Of a stretch of DNA of 64,000 bases, positions 1 through 10,983 are shown piece after piece. Position numbers and translations under genes: made by a program. The stretch is from Amycolatopsis mongoliensis. GTDB lineage: Bacteria; Actinomycetota; Actinomycetes; Mycobacteriales; Pseudonocardiaceae. Below the pieces are notes generated by a model, which was not told the origin of the DNA, did not search any database, and worked only from the letters and a program-made list of their open reading frames with translations. Numbering within the stretch: the stretch's first letter is position 1; the number at the start of each line of letters is the position of its first letter. The stretch covers positions 2,046,001 to 2,110,000 of the forward strand of contig NZ_CP127295.1 of the NCBI RefSeq assembly GCF_030285665.1, read 5' to 3'.

Positions 1-1
1 C

Positions 2-316
2 GACCTCGAAGTCGCGGCCGGCAAGTACTTCCACGCGCTGTCCGAGGGCGTCGTGCCGATGGTGCTGCTGTTCAGCGGCACCGTGTTCGGCAAGGGCGGA
101 CCGGGGTTCTGGGTCGAGCAGGTGCCGTGGCACACGCAGGCCGAGTGCCGGATGCCGGTGGCCGTCTGGGACGAGCTGATGTCCCGCTACTTCCCGAACG
201 TCGCGTGGATCAAGCTGCCGCGGGACACGGTGGACGCGCTGCTCAAGTACAAGGCGCAGCACGCGATCCCGACCTGGGAAGCCGCGATCGAGCAGCTGCT
301 GGCCGGTGGGCCGTGA
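2..316 (+). CDS. DUF6084 family protein, C-terminal part (cut by window edge)
   Basis: The reading frame is open from base 2, so only the last 104 residues are visible and the true start lies to the left. The visible part has the pattern I recall for DUF6084: a LLFSGTVF strand, FWVEQVPWH, then PVAVWDELMSRYFPN and an alternating C-terminal helix. DUF6084 genes sit in actinobacterial group 1h (formerly group 5) [NiFe]-hydrogenase loci. The molecular role is unknown; an accessory role in hydrogenase assembly is inferred from position. Its stop overlaps the next gene's GTG start by 4 bp (GTGA), so the two are probably translationally coupled. Confidence 0.75.
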   Translation, partial: DLEVAAGKYFHALSEGVVPMVLLFSGTVFGKGGPGFWVEQVPWHTQAECRMPVAVWDELMSRYFPNVAWIKLPRDTVDALLKYKAQHAIPTWEAAIEQLLAGGP

Positions 317-1509
317 ACGCCGGGGACCAGGCCCGCGCGGTCGGCGACGCCGTGCTCTACGAGGGCTACCTCCTCTACCCGTACCGGGCGTCGGCGGGGA
401 AGAACCGGGTGCGCTGGCAGTGGGGCGTGCTGGTGCCGCCGTCGTACGCGTCGGCCGAGATCGGCGAGCACGCGTCGACCCGCGTCGAGTGCCTGCTGGA
501 GCCGATGGCCCACACGATCCTGCGCGTCAAGCTGCGGTTCCTGCAGGCACAGACGCGGCTGTCCCCGGACACCACGTGGGACGAAGCCGTCGAGCACGAG
601 ATCGACTTCGAGCTGCCGCTTGCGGACCTCCCGGTCGAGACACCGTTCCGCGTGCCCGGCGGCGAAGAGCGCGAAGACGCGCTCGTGCGACGGAGGCACG
701 AGCTGTCCGGCGTCCTCAGTGCCCGGGTCGACCCGCTCGACGGGCCGTTCGGCGGCGCCCGGCTGCGGCTGGACCTGCACAACACGACGTCGTGGCGCTC
801 CGACGGCGTCCGCGAGCACGCCCTTCGCCACGCGCTGCTCGCCGCGCACCTGGTGCTCGCCGTCGACACCGGGCACTTCCTGTCCATGCTGGACCCGCCG
901 GAGTGGGCCAAGCCGGCCGTCGAAGCCTGCCGGCAGGAACGGCTGTGGCCGGTGCTGATCGGCGACACCGCCCGCAGCACGGTGCTGCTCGCGTCGCCGA
1001 TCATCCTCTACGACAACCCGTCCATCGCCGCCGAAAGCGCCGGAGAACTCTTCGACGGCACCGAGATCGACGAGATCCTGACGCTGCGCACGATGACGCT
1101 GACCGACGAGGAGAAGCGCGAGGCCCGGGCCACCGACCCGCGCGCGGCGGCCATCGTCGACCGCGTCGACACGATGCCGCCGGAACTGCTCGACCGCCTG
1201 CACGGGACCGTGCGGTACCTGCGGTCGGTCACCGGCGAGCCCGAGTCCGAGACGGTGACCGTCGGGGGCGTCCGCGTCACGGCCGGGTCGAAGGTGCGGC
1301 TGCGGCCGAACCTGCGTGGCGCGGACGCCCAGGACATGTTCCTCGCCGGCCTGGTCGCGACGGTCCGCACCGTGCTGTCCGATGTGGACGGCATGACGCA
1401 CGTGGCCGTCACCCTCGACGACGACCCGGGCGCCGACCTGCAGAACACGCACGGCCGGTTCCGGTACTTCTCACCCGACGAGATCGAGCCCATGGAGGTT
1501 GCGGAATGA
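313..1509 (+). CDS. Conserved protein of the hydrogenase locus, function unknown
   Basis: 398 residues from a GTG that overlaps the previous stop. It is a soluble protein without signal peptide or membrane segments. I recognise no enzyme motif. The N-terminal half (YEGYLLYPYRASAGKNR onward) reads as a beta-rich domain and the C-terminal third is acidic. It is locked into the cluster at both ends: GTGA overlap upstream and ATGA overlap with the maturation protease downstream. Such tight coupling argues for a role in making or assembling the hydrogenase, but nothing in the sequence shows what it does. The GTG was chosen because the longer in-frame extension runs antiparallel to conserved DUF6084 sequence and has no ribosome site. 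Confidence 0.7.
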   Translation: MNAGDQARAVGDAVLYEGYLLYPYRASAGKNRVRWQWGVLVPPSYASAEIGEHASTRVECLLEPMAHTILRVKLRFLQAQTRLSPDTTWDEAVEHEIDFELPLADLPVETPFRVPGGEEREDALVRRRHELSGVLSARVDPLDGPFGGARLRLDLHNTTSWRSDGVREHALRHALLAAHLVLAVDTGHFLSMLDPPEWAKPAVEACRQERLWPVLIGDTARSTVLLASPIILYDNPSIAAESAGELFDGTEIDEILTLRTMTLTDEEKREARATDPRAAAIVDRVDTMPPELLDRLHGTVRYLRSVTGEPESETVTVGGVRVTAGSKVRLRPNLRGADAQDMFLAGLVATVRTVLSDVDGMTHVAVTLDDDPGADLQNTHGRFRYFSPDEIEPMEVAE

Positions 1510-2003
1510 GGCCACGAGTCCTGGTCGCCGGAATCGGCAACATCTTCCTCGGCGACGACGGCTTCGGCGTCGAAGTCATCAAGGAGCTGGAAGGCACCGA
1601 CCTGCCGGAGTGGGTTCAGATCGCCGACTACGGCATCGCGGGCATGCACCTCGCCTACGACCTGATGGGCGGCTACGACACGACGATCCTGCTCGACGCG
1701 ACACCGCACGGACGGCCGCCCGGCACGCTCTCGCTCATCGAGGCGGACACCGACGACCTGGCCGCCTCGGCGTCGATCGACGCGCACGGCATGCAGCCCG
1801 AAGCGGTGTTCCGGCTGCTGGGTTTGCTCGGCGGCGACGCCGGGCGGGTGCTGATCGTCGGGTGCGAACCGGCCTGCCTCGACGAAGGGATCGGGCTGTC
1901 GCCGGCGGTCGAGGCCGCGGTGCCGGCCGCGGTCCGCGCCGTCACCGAGCTCGCCTGGGGAACCAGTCCCGAACTGCCCCTCAAGGAGAAGACGGAGGTC
2001 TGA
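1506..2003 (+). CDS. Hydrogenase maturation endopeptidase (HybD/HycI family)
   Basis: 165 residues. It should clip the C-terminal tail of the hydrogenase large subunit after Ni insertion, the last maturation step. The family signature is at the N-terminus: GIGNIFLGDDGFG at residues 9-21, in which Asp18 aligns with Glu16 of E. coli HybD. The other two Ni-sensing ligands are likely Asp in LLDAT near residue 62 and His in DAHGMQ near residue 93. Length is normal for the family. ATGA overlap with the upstream gene. The substrate is presumably the large subunit encoded outside the window to the left. Confidence 0.88.
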   Translation: MRPRVLVAGIGNIFLGDDGFGVEVIKELEGTDLPEWVQIADYGIAGMHLAYDLMGGYDTTILLDATPHGRPPGTLSLIEADTDDLAASASIDAHGMQPEAVFRLLGLLGGDAGRVLIVGCEPACLDEGIGLSPAVEAAVPAAVRAVTELAWGTSPELPLKEKTEV

Positions 2004-2004
2004 C

Positions 2005-2109
2005 ATGAAGCGTCTGCTGCTGCTGGCCGTGCTGCTCGGCGGGGCCACCTGGCTCGCCAAGCAGTTCGGGCCCGATATCCGGCGGTACCTCGAGATGAGC
2101 AGGATGTAA
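2005..2109 (+). CDS. 34-residue DUF6893-like single-pass peptide
   Basis: Small ORF one base after the protease stop: M-K-R, then a hydrophobic stretch LLLLAVLLGGATWLA, then a basic tail (QFGPDIRRYLEMSRM). GGAGG lies 7 bases upstream of the ATG. The peptide would cross the membrane once, with a short cytoplasmic or external tail. NCBI uses the name DUF6893 for small proteins of this look in actinobacterial hydrogenase loci; that assignment is from memory. Position between the endopeptidase and hypC, with no spare intergenic DNA, supports it as a real gene. Confidence 0.65.
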   Translation: MKRLLLLAVLLGGATWLAKQFGPDIRRYLEMSRM

Positions 2110-2114
2110 CGGCC

Positions 2115-2387
2115 GTGTGCCTCGGGATCCCCGGCGAGATCATCGAAATCAGCGAGGAGCGACCGGACCTCGCAAAGGTGTCCGTGAGCGGTGTCAAGCG
2201 CACCATCAACATCGGCCTGCTGGAGGACGACCCACCGGTGCCGGGCGACTGGATCCTGATCCACGTCGGCTTCGCACTGTCCAAAATAGACGAACAGGAG
2301 GCGGCGGCCGCCCTGGAGTTCCTCGAGAGCATCGGCAAGGCTTACGAGGACGAAATGGCCGCCCTCCTGGAGTCCAGGATCGAATAG
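2115..2387 (+). CDS. hypC: HypC family hydrogenase assembly chaperone
   Basis: 90 residues from a GTG. Starts MCLGIPGEI; the invariant Cys2 becomes N-terminal after Met removal and binds the Fe(CN)2CO precursor together with HypD. HypC ferries this group to the large subunit. Length and the short acidic C-terminal helix are typical. It lies 5 bases after the 34-residue peptide gene and 10 bases before hypD, whose ribosome site (GAGGAG) covers the intergenic gap. Confidence 0.93.
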   Translation: MCLGIPGEIIEISEERPDLAKVSVSGVKRTINIGLLEDDPPVPGDWILIHVGFALSKIDEQEAAAALEFLESIGKAYEDEMAALLESRIE

Positions 2388-2397
2388 AGGAGTCGTC

Positions 2398-3525
2398 ATG
2401 CGCTTCGTCGACGAGTTCCGCGACGCGGAGAAAGCGCGGGCGCTGTCCGCGAAGATCACGTCGTTGTGCGAGCCGGGCCGCCACTACAAGTTCATGGAGG
2501 TCTGCGGCGGGCACACGCACACCATCTACAAGCACGGCCTCGAGGACTACCTGCCCGAGAGCATCACGCTGGTGCACGGCCCGGGCTGCCCGGTGTGCGT
2601 GATCCCGATGGGCCGGATCGACGACGCCATCCACATCGCCCGGCAGCCCGGCGTGCTCATGACGTCGTTCGGGGACATGATGCGCGTGCCCGGCTCCGGC
2701 GGGAACTTCTTCGACTCCAACGCCGAGGGCACCAACATCCGCATGGTGTATTCGCCGCTCGACTCGCTGAAGATCGCGCGGCAGAACCCGGACCTGCGCG
2801 TCGTGTTCATGGCCATCGGGTTCGAGACGACCACGCCGTCCACCGCGATGACGCTGCTGCGCGCGGCCGCCGACGGCATCGAGAACTTCTCGGTGTTCGG
2901 CAACCACGTCACGATCATCCCGGCGATCAAGGCCATCCTCGACTCCCCCGACCTGCGGCTCGACGGCTTCATCGGGCCGGGGCACGTCTCCACGGTGATC
3001 GGCTGCCGTCCGTACGAGTTCATCGCCCGCGACTACGGCAAGCCCGTCGTGGTCGCCGGGTTCGAGCCCCTGGACATCCTGCAGTCGATCTACCTGCTGA
3101 TGCTGCAGCTGTCGGAGAAGCGGGCCGAGGTCGAGAACCAGTACTCGCGGGTCGTGCCGTGGAACGGCAACCTCGTGGCGCTGAAGGCGATCAACGAGGT
3201 GATGGAGCTGCGACCCTACTTCGAGTGGCGCGGCCTCGGGTTCATCACGCACTCGGCGATGGCGATCCGCGAGAAGTACGCGAAGTTCGACGCCGAGCGG
3301 ATCTTCGAGATCCCCGGGGTGCGCGTCGCCGACCCCAAGGCGTGCCAGTGCGGCGAGGTGCTCAAGGGCGTGCTGAAGCCGTGGGAGTGCAAGGTGTTCG
3401 GCACCGCGTGCACCCCGGAGACGCCGATCGGCACCTGCATGGTCTCGCCCGAAGGCGCCTGCGCGGCGTACTACAACTTCGGCCGGTTCAGCCGCCAGCG
3501 CGTCCGGGAGGCGAGCCGCGCATGA
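2398..3525 (+). CDS. hypD: HypD, iron-cyanide scaffold of hydrogenase maturation
   Basis: 375 residues. HypD holds the Fe(CN)2CO unit with HypC and carries a [4Fe-4S] cluster. Visible signatures: EVCGGHTH at residues 34-41, HGPGCPVC at 60-67, and a Cys-rich C-terminal part with Cys316, 318, 331, 338, 347 and 355 that includes the cluster ligands. Preceded by GAGGAG 7 bases before the ATG. Its stop overlaps the hypE start (ATGA). Confidence 0.95.
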   Translation: MRFVDEFRDAEKARALSAKITSLCEPGRHYKFMEVCGGHTHTIYKHGLEDYLPESITLVHGPGCPVCVIPMGRIDDAIHIARQPGVLMTSFGDMMRVPGSGGNFFDSNAEGTNIRMVYSPLDSLKIARQNPDLRVVFMAIGFETTTPSTAMTLLRAAADGIENFSVFGNHVTIIPAIKAILDSPDLRLDGFIGPGHVSTVIGCRPYEFIARDYGKPVVVAGFEPLDILQSIYLLMLQLSEKRAEVENQYSRVVPWNGNLVALKAINEVMELRPYFEWRGLGFITHSAMAIREKYAKFDAERIFEIPGVRVADPKACQCGEVLKGVLKPWECKVFGTACTPETPIGTCMVSPEGACAAYYNFGRFSRQRVREASRA

Positions 3526-4598
3526 CGACCACCGAGCGCGAGCAGCAGGTCCTCGACCGCATCGAGCGGGCCCGGCGCCGGCGCGCGAAGGTGCGTGAAG
3601 AGCGCATCACGCTGTCCCACGGCGCAGGCGGCAAGTCGACGCACACGCTCATCGAGGCCGTGTTCCTCGACGCGTTCCGCAACCCGCTGCTCGAGCCGCT
3701 GGAGGACGCGGCGTCGCTGACCATCGGCGACGCCCGGCTGGCCCTGACGACGGACTCCTACGTCGTCTCGCCGCTGTTCTTCCCCGGCGGGAACATCGGC
3801 GACCTGGCGGTCAACGGCACGGTGAACGACCTCGCCGTCTCCGGCGCGCGGCCGCTGTACCTGACCGCCGGGTTCATCCTCGAGGAGGGCTTTCCCGTCG
3901 AGGACCTGCTGAAGATCGTCGAGTCGATGAAGACGGCCGCCGAAGCGGCCGGCGTCCAGATCGTCACCGGCGACACGAAGGTCGTGCAGCGCGGCAAGGC
4001 CGACGGGGTCTACCTCAACACCGCCGGGGTCGGCGTGCTCACCCGCACCGGCCTCGGCGTCGCCACCGTGAAGCCCGGAGACGCCGTCCTCGTCTCCGGG
4101 CCGATCGGCGACCACGGCGTCACGATCATGCTGGCCCGTGGCGAGCTGGACATCGACGCCGACCTCGAGTCCGACACCGCACCGGTGCACGACCTGGTGG
4201 CGGGCCTGCTGGCCGCGGTGCCCGGCGTGCGCGCGATGCGCGACGCGACCCGCGGCGGCGTCGCGACGATCCTCAACGAGATCGCGAAGGCCGCGGAGGT
4301 CGCCGTGGTCGTCGACGAAAACGCCATCCCGGTCCGCGACGAGGTCCGCGGCGCGTCGGAGCTGCTGGGCATCGACCCGCTGTACGTCGCCTGCGAAGGC
4401 CGGATCGTGGTCGTCGTCGACGGCGCCCAGGCCTCGGACGCGCTGGCCGCGTTGCGCGCGAACCCGCTCGGCGCGGACGCGGCGGTGATCGGGCGAATCG
4501 CCGACGACCCGCCGGGGATCGTGCTGCTGAACACCGCGTTCGGCGGCACCCGGATCGTGGACCTGCTGGTCGGGGACCCGCTGCCGAGGATCTGCTGA
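3522..4598 (+). CDS. hypE: HypE, carbamoyl dehydratase of hydrogenase maturation
   Basis: 358 residues. HypE takes a carbamoyl group from HypF on its C-terminal Cys and dehydrates it with ATP to a thiocyanate, the source of the CN ligands. The C-terminus ends P-R-I-C, the required acceptor cysteine. The AIRS-type ATP-binding motif (LSHGAGGKSTHTLI) and the GDTKVV and RDATRGG loops are present. The first 28 residues form a charged helix (RIERARRRRAKVREER) longer than in many HypE; the start is fixed by the ATGA overlap with hypD but a later start cannot be excluded. Abuts hypA with no gap. Confidence 0.95.
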   Translation: MTTTEREQQVLDRIERARRRRAKVREERITLSHGAGGKSTHTLIEAVFLDAFRNPLLEPLEDAASLTIGDARLALTTDSYVVSPLFFPGGNIGDLAVNGTVNDLAVSGARPLYLTAGFILEEGFPVEDLLKIVESMKTAAEAAGVQIVTGDTKVVQRGKADGVYLNTAGVGVLTRTGLGVATVKPGDAVLVSGPIGDHGVTIMLARGELDIDADLESDTAPVHDLVAGLLAAVPGVRAMRDATRGGVATILNEIAKAAEVAVVVDENAIPVRDEVRGASELLGIDPLYVACEGRIVVVVDGAQASDALAALRANPLGADAAVIGRIADDPPGIVLLNTAFGGTRIVDLLVGDPLPRIC

Positions 4599-4928
4599 AT
4601 GCACGAAATGTCGATCACGCAGTCGGTCGTCGACGCGATCGTCGCCAAGCTGGGCGACGCGACGGTGACGAGCGTGCAGCTGGAGATCGGGCGGCTGTCC
4701 GGCGTGGTGCCGGACAGCGTCCGCTTCTGCTTCGACGTGCTGTGCACGGGCACTTCCCTCGAAGGCGCCCGGCTGGACATCGCCGAGCCGCCGGGCCGCG
4801 CCCGCTGCCACGACTGCGGCGAGGAGTTCGCCCTCGACGACTTCATCGTCCTGTGTCCCTGCGGCAGCGCCAACGCCGAGGTGCTGACCGGACGCGAACT
4901 GCGCATCACATCGGTGGAGGTGGTCTGA
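4599..4928 (+). CDS. hypA: HypA, nickel metallochaperone
   Basis: 109 residues starting MHEMSI, in which His2 binds nickel. HypA delivers Ni to the large subunit together with HypB. The zinc site has Cys70 and Cys73 (CHDC), but the second pair is C86-P-C88, one residue shorter than the CPxC of E. coli HypA. Starts directly after the hypE stop and ends one base before the hypB ATG, so translation is likely coupled along hypE-A-B. Confidence 0.92.
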   Translation: MHEMSITQSVVDAIVAKLGDATVTSVQLEIGRLSGVVPDSVRFCFDVLCTGTSLEGARLDIAEPPGRARCHDCGEEFALDDFIVLCPCGSANAEVLTGRELRITSVEVV

Positions 4929-4929
4929 C

Positions 4930-5625
4930 ATGTGCGACACGTGCGGCTGTTCGGATTCCGAGGTGCGGATCACCGACCACACGCACACGGTGGTGCTGGA
5001 ACAGGACATCCTGGCGAAGAACGACGAACTCGCGGCGCACAACCGCGCGCACCTGCGCGAGTCGGACGTCTTCGCGATCAACCTGATGAGCTCGCCCGGC
5101 GCCGGCAAGACGACGCTGCTGGAGCGGACCATCCGGGACCTCGACGTGCCCTGCGCGGTGATCGAGGGCGACCAGGAGACCCTGCTCGACGCCGAGCGGA
5201 TCAAGGCCACGGGCGCACCGGTGGTGCAGATCAACACCGGTGCCGGCTGCCACCTCGACGCGTCGATGCTGCACCGGGCGCTGCATTCGCTGTCGCCCGC
5301 GCCCGGCTCGACGCTGTTCATCGAGAACGTCGGCAACCTGGTCTGCCCGGCGTTGTTCGACCTCGGCGAGGCGGCGCGGGTCGTGGTCCTGTCGGTGACC
5401 GAGGGACCCGGGAAGCCGTTGAAGTACCCGCACATGTTCGCCGCGACCGACCTCGTGCTGCTGAACAAGGTCGACCTGCTGCCCTACGTCGACTTCGACG
5501 TCGCCGAGTTCGAGCGGGACACGCGGCGGGTCAACCCTTCGGCGTCGATCCTGCCGCTCAGCGTGACTCGCGGCGACGGCCTTCAGGACTGGTACGACTG
5601 GCTACGGCGACCTGACCGAAACTGA
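4930..5625 (+). CDS. hypB: HypB, GTPase for nickel insertion
   Basis: 231 residues. N-terminal CDTCGC (2-7) is the high-affinity Ni motif. The SIMIBI GTPase core follows: P-loop SSPGAGKTT at 54-62, the metal site C107-H108, ENVGNLVCP at 132-140, and the guanine motif NKVDLL at 179-184. The His-rich storage stretch found in some HypB proteins is absent; only THTH-like residues occur (HTHT, 17-20). The last 68 bases overlap the 3' end of convergent hypF. Confidence 0.94.
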   Translation: MCDTCGCSDSEVRITDHTHTVVLEQDILAKNDELAAHNRAHLRESDVFAINLMSSPGAGKTTLLERTIRDLDVPCAVIEGDQETLLDAERIKATGAPVVQINTGAGCHLDASMLHRALHSLSPAPGSTLFIENVGNLVCPALFDLGEAARVVVLSVTEGPGKPLKYPHMFAATDLVLLNKVDLLPYVDFDVAEFERDTRRVNPSASILPLSVTRGDGLQDWYDWLRRPDRN

Positions 5626-7738
5626 TCCCGCCGTCGTTGGTGGGCACGGTCCGGTGGGTGAGCACGCGGAACCCCGCGTGCTCGAGGTTTTCGACGGTCC
5701 GGTCGAGCAGCAGGACGTTCTGGAAGACCCCGCCGGAGAGCGCGACGGTGGTGCTGTGGTCGCGGAAGCGGTCGCAGGTCCGCACGATCGCGTCGGCGAC
5801 GCCGTTGTGGAAGCGGGCGGCTCTCTTCGCCCGGGTGCCCGTGTCGTCCAGGAGGGCGGCGATAAGGTCTTCGCCGTGGACGACGTCGTCGACGCGTGCC
5901 CGGTAGGCGGACTTCTCGGCGGGATCGGCCAGCTGTTCCAGCTCGATGGCGGCCTGACCTTCGTAGGTGATGCTGTCGCGGACGCCGAGCAGCGCGGCCG
6001 CGGCGTCGAAGAGCCGTCCGGCGCTGGACGTCAGCGGTGAGTTGATGCCGCTGCGCTTGAGCTTCACGACGTCTTCCCGCGCCGGCCGGCCGAGTTCGTC
6101 CACATAGGACGCGGCCATCCGCCAAGGCTGCTTGATGGCCATGACGCCGCCGGGCATGGCTACCGGCCGGAGGTGGCTCAGCCGCTGGTAGCCGGCGAGG
6201 TCGGCGAGGAGGAACTCCCCGCCCCAGATGGTGCCGTCGGGGCCGAAGCCGGTGCCGTCGAAGGCGACGCCGAGGACCGGGCCGTCCTCGCCGTTGTCGG
6301 CCAGGCACGCGGCGATGTGGGCGTGGTGGTGCTGGACGCCGAGCAGCTCGACGTCCTGCTCGAGCGCGTATTTCGTGGACAGGTACTCGGGGTGCAGGTC
6401 GTGCGCGACGAGCACCGGGTCGACGTCGAAGAGGTGCTTGAAGTGCTCGATGCCCTCGGTGAACGCCTTCAGCGTCTCGTAGTTCTCGAGGTCGCCGATG
6501 TGGTGCGAGACGAAGGCGTGGCGGCCCTTGGCGAGGCAGAACGTGTTCTTGAGTTCGGCGCCGCAGCCCAGGAGGTGCTGCTTCGCGGGTCTGCGCAGCG
6601 TCACGGGCTCGGGCGCGTAGCCGCGCGAACGCCGTTGCAGCTGGGGTTCCTGCCGGACGATCCGCACCACGGAGTCGTCGGTGCGGACGTGGATGGGCCG
6701 GTCGTGGACGAGGAAGGCGTCGGCGATGTCCTCGAGGCGGCCCAGGTCCTCGTCGAGGTAGACGATGGGCTCGTCGGAGACGTTGGCGCTGGTCAGCACG
6801 ATCGGCCCGGTGCTCTCCAGCAGCAGGTGGTGCAGCGGGGTGTAGGGCAGCATGAGCCCGATCCGGCGGTTCCCGGGCGCGACGGCGTCCGCGAGATCCG
6901 CCTTCTTCGGCAGCAGCACGATGGGCCGTCGCCGGCCGGTCAGCGCCCGCTCGGCGGCGTCGTCCACTTCGGCGAGTTCCCGGGCCTGCCTCAGATCGGC
7001 GACCATGACGGCGAACGGCTTGTCCTCCCGGTGCTTGCGCTGCCGAAGCCGGCGCGCGGCCTCCTGGTGCCGGGCACCGACGGCGAGGTGGTAGCCGCCG
7101 ATCCCCTTGATCGCGACGACCTGCCCCGCGCGCAGGGCTTCGACGGTCGCCGGGATCGGCTCCCCGCCACCGGGCTCGAACCGCAGCGCGGGCCCGCAGG
7201 CCGGGCAGCAGACGGGCTGGGCGTGGAACCGCCGATCGGCCGGATCCTCGTATTCCTGCTTGCACTCGGCACACATCCCGAAGGCGGCCATGGTGGTGAG
7301 CGGCCGGTCGTAGGGCACGCCCTTGACGATGGTGAACCGCGGGCCGCAGTTGGTGCAGTTGACGAAGGGGTACCGGAACCGCCGGTCGCCGGGGTCCCGG
7401 AGTTCGCGAAGGCAGTCGTCACAGGTGGCGGAATCGGCGGAGATCAGCGTGTCGGCGGCCCCGCCGGCCGGGCTGGCGACGATCCGGAACCCGACATCCC
7501 CGTCGGGCGGAATCTCCCGGGTCTCGACCCGATCGACGACCGCCAGCGGCGGCGCCTGGTCCCTGAGTGCTTCGACGAAGGCTTCCACCCGGGCTTCCGG
7601 ACCTTCGGCCTCGATGAAGACGCCGTGCACGTCGTTCCCGACGAACCCGGCGAGCCCGAACCTGGGCGCGAGCTGGTGGACGAAAGGCCGGAACCCGACG
7701 CCCTGGACCACTCCGGTGACACTGATCGCCACGCGCAC
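5558..7738 (-). CDS. hypF: HypF carbamoyltransferase
   Basis: 726 residues from a GTG. Makes carbamoyladenylate from carbamoyl phosphate and ATP and passes the carbamoyl group to HypE. Domains in order: acylphosphatase (VQGVGFRPF, 11-19), two zinc-finger-like CxxC clusters (CDDC, CTNC, CAEC, CCPAC, about 105-182), YrdC/Sua5-like domain (about 185-375), and a Kae1-like domain with the metal motif HHHAH near 469. Length is normal. It is convergent with hypB and overlaps it by 68 bp. Its start is only 4 bases after the LysR gene stop, so it may be transcribed from the regulator's promoter rather than with hypC-B. Confidence 0.94.
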   Translation of the reverse strand: MRVAISVTGVVQGVGFRPFVHQLAPRFGLAGFVGNDVHGVFIEAEGPEARVEAFVEALRDQAPPLAVVDRVETREIPPDGDVGFRIVASPAGGAADTLISADSATCDDCLRELRDPGDRRFRYPFVNCTNCGPRFTIVKGVPYDRPLTTMAAFGMCAECKQEYEDPADRRFHAQPVCCPACGPALRFEPGGGEPIPATVEALRAGQVVAIKGIGGYHLAVGARHQEAARRLRQRKHREDKPFAVMVADLRQARELAEVDDAAERALTGRRRPIVLLPKKADLADAVAPGNRRIGLMLPYTPLHHLLLESTGPIVLTSANVSDEPIVYLDEDLGRLEDIADAFLVHDRPIHVRTDDSVVRIVRQEPQLQRRSRGYAPEPVTLRRPAKQHLLGCGAELKNTFCLAKGRHAFVSHHIGDLENYETLKAFTEGIEHFKHLFDVDPVLVAHDLHPEYLSTKYALEQDVELLGVQHHHAHIAACLADNGEDGPVLGVAFDGTGFGPDGTIWGGEFLLADLAGYQRLSHLRPVAMPGGVMAIKQPWRMAASYVDELGRPAREDVVKLKRSGINSPLTSSAGRLFDAAAALLGVRDSITYEGQAAIELEQLADPAEKSAYRARVDDVVHGEDLIAALLDDTGTRAKRAARFHNGVADAIVRTCDRFRDHSTTVALSGGVFQNVLLLDRTVENLEHAGFRVLTHRTVPTNDGGISFGQVAVASRTSPEGRRRESR

Positions 7739-7742
7739 CCGA

Positions 7743-10081
<2,339 letters not shown>

Positions 10082-10153
10082 GGGCGGAATCCGGTGGCCT
10101 GCCGCGACGTTCTTCGTTAGGACTGACAAGGACCTGTCGCGAAGGAGCTCCCC

Positions 10154-10726
10154 ATGGCTCTCGGCTTCCCCAGTCGCTCGCTCACCGTCGACCTGCCGGT
10201 CATCGCGCTCACCCTCGCGGCGATCGCGCACTGGATCCGGGGCGCGCCGGCGGACGCGCTGATCTTCCTGGCGGTCACGCTGCTGCTCCTGATCACCGAA
10301 CGCCCCTCGGCGGACGACGGGTTCGAGCTCGCGGAACCGTTCCGGGTGCCGGGGTTCGCGGTGGTCGCGGCGGGGTTGCTGGTGCTGGCGTTCGGCCGCG
10401 ACAGCGTCCCGGTGGCGGTCGCGATCTCGGCGATCGGACTGGTCGCGCTGTTCGCGGAGTGGCGCGACCCGTCGCTGCCGGTGGACCGGCCGGTGCCGCG
10501 CCGGGCGTGGCTGTGGTCGGCGGTGGCGCTCTCGTGGTGCGCGTGGGAACTGCTGTCGTTCGTCTACGAGCAGGCGGCGGGCGGGCTGTCGGTGACCCAC
10601 CCGACGATGAGCGACCTGGTCGACCCGCTGCTGGCGAGCCGGATCGTCCAGGCGCTGGCGATCACGGGCTGGCTGGCGGCGGGCCTGGCGATGCTGCGCG
10701 CGGCGGCCACGGCGAGGCGGTCGTGA
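10154..10726 (+). CDS. Hypothetical membrane protein
   Basis: 190 residues with about five hydrophobic segments (residues 12-27, 33-47, 67-80, 85-100, 116-135, and one near the C-terminus). No family motif recognised. GAAGGAG lies 6 bases before the ATG. The stop overlaps the GTG of a small DUF6186-like gene (GTGA), so the two form a pair. No transport or enzymatic signature is visible; the function is unknown. Confidence 0.7.
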   Translation: MALGFPSRSLTVDLPVIALTLAAIAHWIRGAPADALIFLAVTLLLLITERPSADDGFELAEPFRVPGFAVVAAGLLVLAFGRDSVPVAVAISAIGLVALFAEWRDPSLPVDRPVPRRAWLWSAVALSWCAWELLSFVYEQAAGGLSVTHPTMSDLVDPLLASRIVQALAITGWLAAGLAMLRAAATARRS

Positions 10727-10926
10727 GCACCCGGGTCGTCACGGAGCTGGGCTTCGGGCTGATCGTCCTGGCGGCGATCGGCCTGGGCGTGGCGAGCCAC
10801 GTGTGGCCGAAGCGGGTCCCGAAGCTGACGAGCGTGCTGGCCGTGGTGATGCGGCGGCGGAGCGCGCGGATCGCGTTCGTGCTGGCCTGGTGGTGGGTGG
10901 GCTGGCACTTCTTCGTGGGGCATTGA
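10723..10926 (+). CDS. DUF6186-like small membrane protein
   Basis: 67 residues. One hydrophobic segment near the N-terminus (FGLIVLAAIGLGVA), a basic loop with MRRRSARIA, and a second short aromatic segment WWWVGWHFFV at the C-terminus. This W-rich ending is what I remember of DUF6186 proteins in actinobacteria, which are of unknown function. Coupled by GTGA to the upstream membrane protein gene and followed at once by a strong terminator hairpin. Confidence 0.65.
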   Translation: MSTRVVTELGFGLIVLAAIGLGVASHVWPKRVPKLTSVLAVVMRRRSARIAFVLAWWWVGWHFFVGH

Positions 10927-10928
10927 GA

Positions 10929-10969
10929 AAGGTCTCCTTGCCGGCCCGGGGAGCCGGCAAGGAGACCTT
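10929..10969. terminator. Bidirectional hairpin terminator
   Basis: Perfect 17-bp inverted repeat: arms AAGGTCTCCTTGCCGGC (10929-10945) and its complement (10953-10969), loop of 7. It lies exactly between the convergent small membrane protein gene and the chitinase genes and can serve both directions. Confidence 0.85.
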
Positions 10970-10983
10970 CGTTCACGACGGCG

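Noticed and set aside
3471-5468. 665-codon leftward ORF opposite hypE-A-B
   Set aside because: Antisense shadow in GC-rich DNA; the hyp genes on the other strand are certain.
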